From contig JAGACY010000176.1 in assembly GCA_017613855.1 (NCBI GenBank), positions 1 through 6,243 of the forward strand: 6,243 nt of DNA. Reading direction: 5' to 3'. The notes beneath the pieces are model-generated. The model saw only the letters and a program-made list of their open reading frames with translations. It was not told the DNA's origin and made no database searches. Origin of the DNA: Pseudomonadota bacterium. Lineage in GTDB: Bacteria > Myxococcota > Bradymonadia > UBA4248. Positions 5,107 to 6,243 of the stretch are shown here, piece after piece (position 1 is the stretch's first letter; every line of letters starts with the position of its first letter). The position numbers were made by a program, and so were the translations under genes.

Positions 5107-6243
5107 TTACAAAGAAAGCCATGGGATATTATACTTTTGTCCGGAAAATTCGGCGTCTGTCTTTACCTCCCATTTGGAGTTGCCAGATGCATTGAGTTTA
5201 TCGACAATCTGATCTACATTTTCATTTGTAATATTATTGACTTCAGTAACGGCCTCTGCCGTCAGTTTTGTATTATCCGAATAACCGCCGAACTGGTACC
5301 AGTAAACATTCTCCGGTGCGAAGCGTTCTTCTCCATCAAAAAGTGCAAACAGCGCATGTATACGGGCACTTTCGGGAAGAACAGCGATTGATACGACATT
5401 TTTAGCATTAATATGAATATGTTTTTGAACGACAGAGAACAGACCAGCAGGATTACTTTCTACCGAAGCAGGATCATTGAAATTGTAAACAATCGAAAGA
5501 ATGTCATTCATCATGATTTGTCTGTATTTCTTATCTCCTCCCCTGTAGACATGTCCCAGGAAGCCTGCCGTAAAATGTTTTGAATCAAGCAGATCAACAC
5601 TTGAAATAATATTTGAAAACCTTACGAAATCGGTATCATTGTTTGCCCCCAGTTTCATAACCCCGATGAACCCTCCGGCATAATCCTCGGCATTCGTTGT
5701 TCGGGTCAACAGAATGGACTCTGTATGGGTGCTAATCTGTTTAAATTCGGTTATCAGGTTTGAGATATCGAAGCTGACAGTACCAGCAAAGCCTCCCAAT
5801 TCATTTTCACCGGATATTTTTTTAGTATTGCATTCAATATTCGACAGCAGGAACTGCTTATTTGTAAAATATCCAATCACGCCGCCGCATGATTTCGTGC
5901 AAGTGATAGATCCATTATCGACATGAGCAGAATCAATTTGCAGAACTCCGTTTTCACTGCGTCCGATCATACCACCGATTTCTTCAGTTCCGCTAAGTGT
6001 TTCAACACTGATATTCTTTACCAGAATCAACCCGGAACCGCGATAATGACCTGCCAATCCCCCCACATATTTGCGTCCGGAAACTTGCTTAAAGGTCATA
6101 GAATCCGCATTAATATTTGCGGAACTGTCATCATACCCTAAAAGGCCGCCCGCATTATCGCTTACTGCTTCAATATTATCAACCGTAACGCTATTACCTT
6201 TAATGTTGCCGATATCCTTTGTATAAACCTGGCTAACATTAGA
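5107..6243 (-). CDS. GLUG-type repeat surface protein, 5' end outside window
   Basis: The reading frame is open from the right edge of the window to the TAA at 5107-5109, giving 378 visible residues of a longer protein. No gene start is visible. The ATG at 6099 has no ribosome site, and the 48 codons upstream continue the same repeat pattern. The core motif is GG followed by two mostly hydrophobic residues and G: GGLLG, GGLAG, GGMIG, GGVIG, GGFAG, GGFIG and AGFLG begin at about 32, 61, 90, 120, 150, 190 and 226, counted from the first visible residue. This resembles the GLUG motif family of secreted or surface proteins. The first spacings are a regular 29-30 residues, suggesting a beta-solenoid. 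The last 70 or so residues, with a Trp/Tyr-rich NVYWYQFGGYS segment and an ending in NIPWLSL, look like a cap. Codon content is visibly more AT-rich than in the transglycosylase gene. The lipoprotein gene follows 16 bases on. Adhesion is a guess. Confidence 0.75.
   Translation of the reverse strand, partial: SNVSQVYTKDIGNIKGNSVTVDNIEAVSDNAGGLLGYDDSSANINADSMTFKQVSGRKYVGGLAGHYRGSGLILVKNISVETLSGTEEIGGMIGRSENGVLQIDSAHVDNGSITCTKSCGGVIGYFTNKQFLLSNIECNTKKISGENELGGFAGTVSFDISNLITEFKQISTHTESILLTRTTNAEDYAGGFIGVMKLGANNDTDFVRFSNIISSVDLLDSKHFTAGFLGHVYRGGDKKYRQIMMNDILSIVYNFNDPASVESNPAGLFSVVQKHIHINAKNVVSIAVLPESARIHALFALFDGEERFAPENVYWYQFGGYSDNTKLTAEAVTEVNNITNENVDQIVDKLNASGNSKWEVKTDAEFSGQKYNIPWLSL

Noticed and set aside
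6097..6099. ATG as start of the GLUG-repeat gene
   Set aside because: No Shine-Dalgarno precedes it, and the frame continues open to the window edge with another GGLLG repeat upstream.

Overview
The window reads as chromosomal DNA of a Gram-negative, envelope-rich bacterium. It encodes a periplasmic/outer-membrane murein transglycosylase, two predicted lipoproteins and a large repeat protein that is probably surface-exposed. The mix of a lipoprotein serpin, Cys-rich thrombospondin-type-3 calcium repeats, Pro/Gly/Thr-rich linkers, SH3b domains and GLUG-type repeats fits deltaproteobacterial or Myxococcota-like lineages. That placement is an inference from gene content only; no RNA or marker gene is present to fix the taxon.

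Layout. Positions 1-177 hold no gene but contain REP-like palindromes (11-34, 61-75), a plausible sigma70-type promoter (102-130) and a short leader hairpin (142-157). A plus-strand gene (178-2187) encodes an MltD-type lytic transglycosylase with up to four LysM modules. Positions 2188-2308 separate it from a convergent minus-strand gene and hold a large imperfect hairpin (2223-2297). The minus-strand gene at 2309-3631 encodes a serpin-family protease inhibitor with a lipoprotein signal. Its upstream gap (3632-3833) has a 9-bp direct repeat (3711-3733) and two strong tandem hairpins (3753-3827) that end six bases after the stop of the next gene. Then come two tightly spaced minus-strand genes that look like one operon: a GLUG-repeat protein whose 5' end lies beyond the window (5107-6243), and downstream of it a lipoprotein (3834-5090) with calcium-binding repeats, six 42-bp repeats coding a PGT-rich stalk, and two SH3b domains.

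How the genes may work together. All four products are predicted to be exported. MltD cleaves and binds peptidoglycan. The GLUG protein and the SH3b lipoprotein share a probable transcript and may form a surface adhesin or anchor pair. The serpin has its own ribosome site and upstream region and would inhibit proteases at the cell surface. Only the GLUG/lipoprotein pair has direct operon evidence. Linking the serpin or MltD to that pair is speculation based on shared location in the envelope.
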